Of a stretch of 64,000 bases of DNA, positions 62,508 to 64,000 are shown piece by piece. The notes under the pieces were generated by a model, which was given only the letters and a program-made list of their open reading frames with translations, was not told the DNA's origin and made no database searches. The stretch is from Sphingobacterium corticibacterium. GTDB lineage: Bacteria > Bacteroidota > Bacteroidia > Sphingobacteriales > Sphingobacteriaceae. Every line of letters begins with the position of its first letter. Position 1 is the stretch's first letter. The stretch covers positions 372,001 through 436,000 of the forward strand of contig NZ_SGIT01000003.1 of the NCBI RefSeq assembly GCF_004208525.1, given 5' to 3'. A program made the translations under genes and the position numbers.

Positions 62508-64000
62508 TTACAGCTTATTACATTCTTCCGTTAGGATAGCCAAGTTGGTCAAAGGCACATGGTCTCCTAGGATATCGCCCTGTGCTGTACCTACTGTAGC
62601 GGTGTTGTCTTCGGTAACGGTATGATCGTTTACGATTTTCACGCGCTCGTTCCAGATGGCTTTGAAATCGTATTTCGTACCGTCTGTCTTGAGCGAGGTG
62701 GTGCGTAGGTATCCGTTGCTTACCGATCCTAAATACTTAAATTCGGTTGTACCAACTTCGCGGTAGAATAGCTGGAAGGTCGGCAATAAGGTGATAACGC
62801 TTGTTTGTCCAGGACAACGTACATACAGCTGTAGCGTAGAGGTAGTGCTTGTTGCATCACTTGGATTCGGCAATTGGATAGCCGTAGTTTGACCACAGGC
62901 TGCCAAATCACTTTCCGCCAAGATGTTGCCATCTTCTTTACGCACGACGATCTTAACGCCTGTCACAGGAACATTTGTCAAACTGATGCTATTGTTGCTG
63001 GCGTTGATCGAATATTGTCCGCTAGCAATCACTTTTCCGCCCCATACGGCTTCTACCCTAACAGCAGCGGTTGTACCGTTCGTCATCCAATCGCCCGATA
63101 AATTGATAACGCGTGCTGATGAACAAGCTTCTGCAAACTCCCCAGCCATATAGAAGGTTAAGTGGTCGATCGCGAAGCTCACGCGGTAGCCGGTAGACGC
63201 AGAACCAGTAACGGTACTGTTTTGCTCGAACCGCCAAACACCATCGCCACTGTTACTGAAGACCTGAAACACCGTTCCGGCAGCAAGTGGTTGTCCGGTG
63301 ATCGGGCTCACATAGCTCGCAGGCACAGGCATGCTCACCACCAACGGATGGCTAAACTGTCGTACTTGTACGCCATTAACCAACATCCGGATATCGGCAA
63401 CGGCTGCTGGGCTGAATGTTCCCGACGCAGTAGCACCGCCATCTAGCACGACTTGATCTGCACGCAGGTCACCACCCGGTAAAAGCACGACAGCATCTTC
63501 ATTGTTCGCATCGATACTGGTCACGACAATCTGTACATTGGTACCAGTGATTACCGTACCGTTCGCATCTCTAAATTGGGTACCACTTGGAATCGTCAAC
63601 GTCATATCGCCGGTCCCCGTTGCAGAAGGTAATGCTACTGTTGTTTCGGCCGCTGTTGATCCATCCGGATTCAAATCAACGTTCTCCACTACTTCTTCCG
63701 CACCATCAGGTACTTCGGTAGGCTTGATAAGTACCACCGTCTGTATACCGGCAGACGCATCGGTAATGGCTACAGGAACGGTTTGTGTGGTATAGCCGGG
63801 CGCACTGAATTGCACACGGAACCGAATCGGGTTATTGGCCGTCGCTGTACGTGCCGGATCCACACCTAGGGTAATCAGGTTATCGGTCAGTTTAAAATCC
63901 TTGTACCCGTTCATATTGTAAATATCTTCGGTATCGCCGGAGACAAGGGCTACAGAGACACCAGATACGTTGGCGCCATCGGCGTCTACGACGCGCAAGG
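62508..64000 (-). CDS. Large secreted surface protein, C-terminal part (5' end beyond window)
   Basis: 497 codons in frame at the right edge; the first codon seen is Leu, not a start, so the gene continues beyond 64000. Strand-rich, Thr/Val/Ala-rich composition with an Ig/carboxypeptidase-regulatory-like part (VRVQFSAPGYTTQTVPVAIT-like), a ZU5/GAIN-like stretch (FVLPGGDLRADQV-like: VVLLPGGDLRADQVVLDGG) and a C-terminal region with pairs of Cys (ACSSARV, LAACGQ, VRCPGQ, TEECNKL). No sorting tail typical of T9SS is seen. Likely an adhesin or exported matrix protein; exact family unclear. Confidence 0.8.
   Translation of the reverse strand, partial: LRVVDADGANVSGVSVALVSGDTEDIYNMNGYKDFKLTDNLITLGVDPARTATANNPIRFRVQFSAPGYTTQTVPVAITDASAGIQTVVLIKPTEVPDGAEEVVENVDLNPDGSTAAETTVALPSATGTGDMTLTIPSGTQFRDANGTVITGTNVQIVVTSIDANNEDAVVLLPGGDLRADQVVLDGGATASGTFSPAAVADIRMLVNGVQVRQFSHPLVVSMPVPASYVSPITGQPLAAGTVFQVFSNSGDGVWRFEQNSTVTGSASTGYRVSFAIDHLTFYMAGEFAEACSSARVINLSGDWMTNGTTAAVRVEAVWGGKVIASGQYSINASNNSISLTNVPVTGVKIVVRKEDGNILAESDLAACGQTTAIQLPNPSDATSTTSTLQLYVRCPGQTSVITLLPTFQLFYREVGTTEFKYLGSVSNGYLRTTSLKTDGTKYDFKAIWNERVKIVNDHTVTEDNTATVGTAQGDILGDHVPLTNLAILTEECNKL

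Overview
The window looks like the chromosome of a Sphingobacteriaceae-type member of the Bacteroidota (Sphingobacterium/Parapedobacter/Olivibacter-like; genus not resolvable from sequence alone). Evidence: three SusC/SusD or TonB-receptor loci, a one-protein hybrid two-component regulator, CpsB/Wzi/Wza/Wzc-type capsule genes, A-rich translation leaders without clear Shine-Dalgarno sites, and several promoters matching the Bacteroidota consensus (TTTG, about 19 bp, TAnnTTTG). No tRNA, rRNA or complete insertion sequence was found.

Layout. 1-8.2 kb: a glycan-utilisation locus with a SusD gene cut by the window edge, its SusC partner and a divergent hybrid sensor/AraC regulator. 8.2-14.6 kb: two convergent operons resembling the Xus xenosiderophore system (two small membrane proteins plus PepSY membrane protein; DUF4374 lipoprotein plus TonB receptor), each with a near-consensus promoter followed by a related 19-bp palindrome that looks like a Fur-type operator. 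14.6-16.8 kb: an orphan CpsB-like phosphatase with a truncated sugar-phosphate-transferase membrane domain, divergent from a lipoprotein gene; between them is a symmetric 24-bp inverted-repeat pair, each copy 18 bp from a -7 element. 16.8-21.2 kb: response regulator, 7TM protein and Reg_prop sensor kinase. 21.3-23.2 kb: gene debris (Fic fragment, scrambled 31-bp repeat) around an AAA/DUF4143 ATPase.

23.2-28.3 kb is the most unusual part: a lysis-like set (small lipoprotein, CHAP-like peptidase, holin-like membrane protein, FN3 protein), then an array of 26 consecutive 21-bp degenerate repeats with no indels (25516-26061), ending at the stop codon of a small HTH gene that is in an operon with a LytTR response regulator and a divergent LytS-like kinase. 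28.7-41 kb: an AraC regulator, a SusC/SusD/thioredoxin locus with a small secreted protein, then an accessory stretch with a structured non-coding region, an XRE-like regulator, orphan genes and an ATPase pseudogene with one nonsense codon.

41.2-62.4 kb: one long minus-strand exopolysaccharide/capsule operon of 19 genes, from a CpsB phosphatase through Wza, Wzc, Wzx, a pyruvylation pair, a Wzy-like polymerase, glycosyltransferases, dTDP-rhamnose genes, Wzi, a nucleotidyltransferase and UDP-glucose dehydrogenase, closed by a strong terminator. A likely translated 14-codon ORF lies between the last gene and that terminator. 62.5-64 kb holds the 3' part of a large surface/adhesin-like protein gene running off the window.
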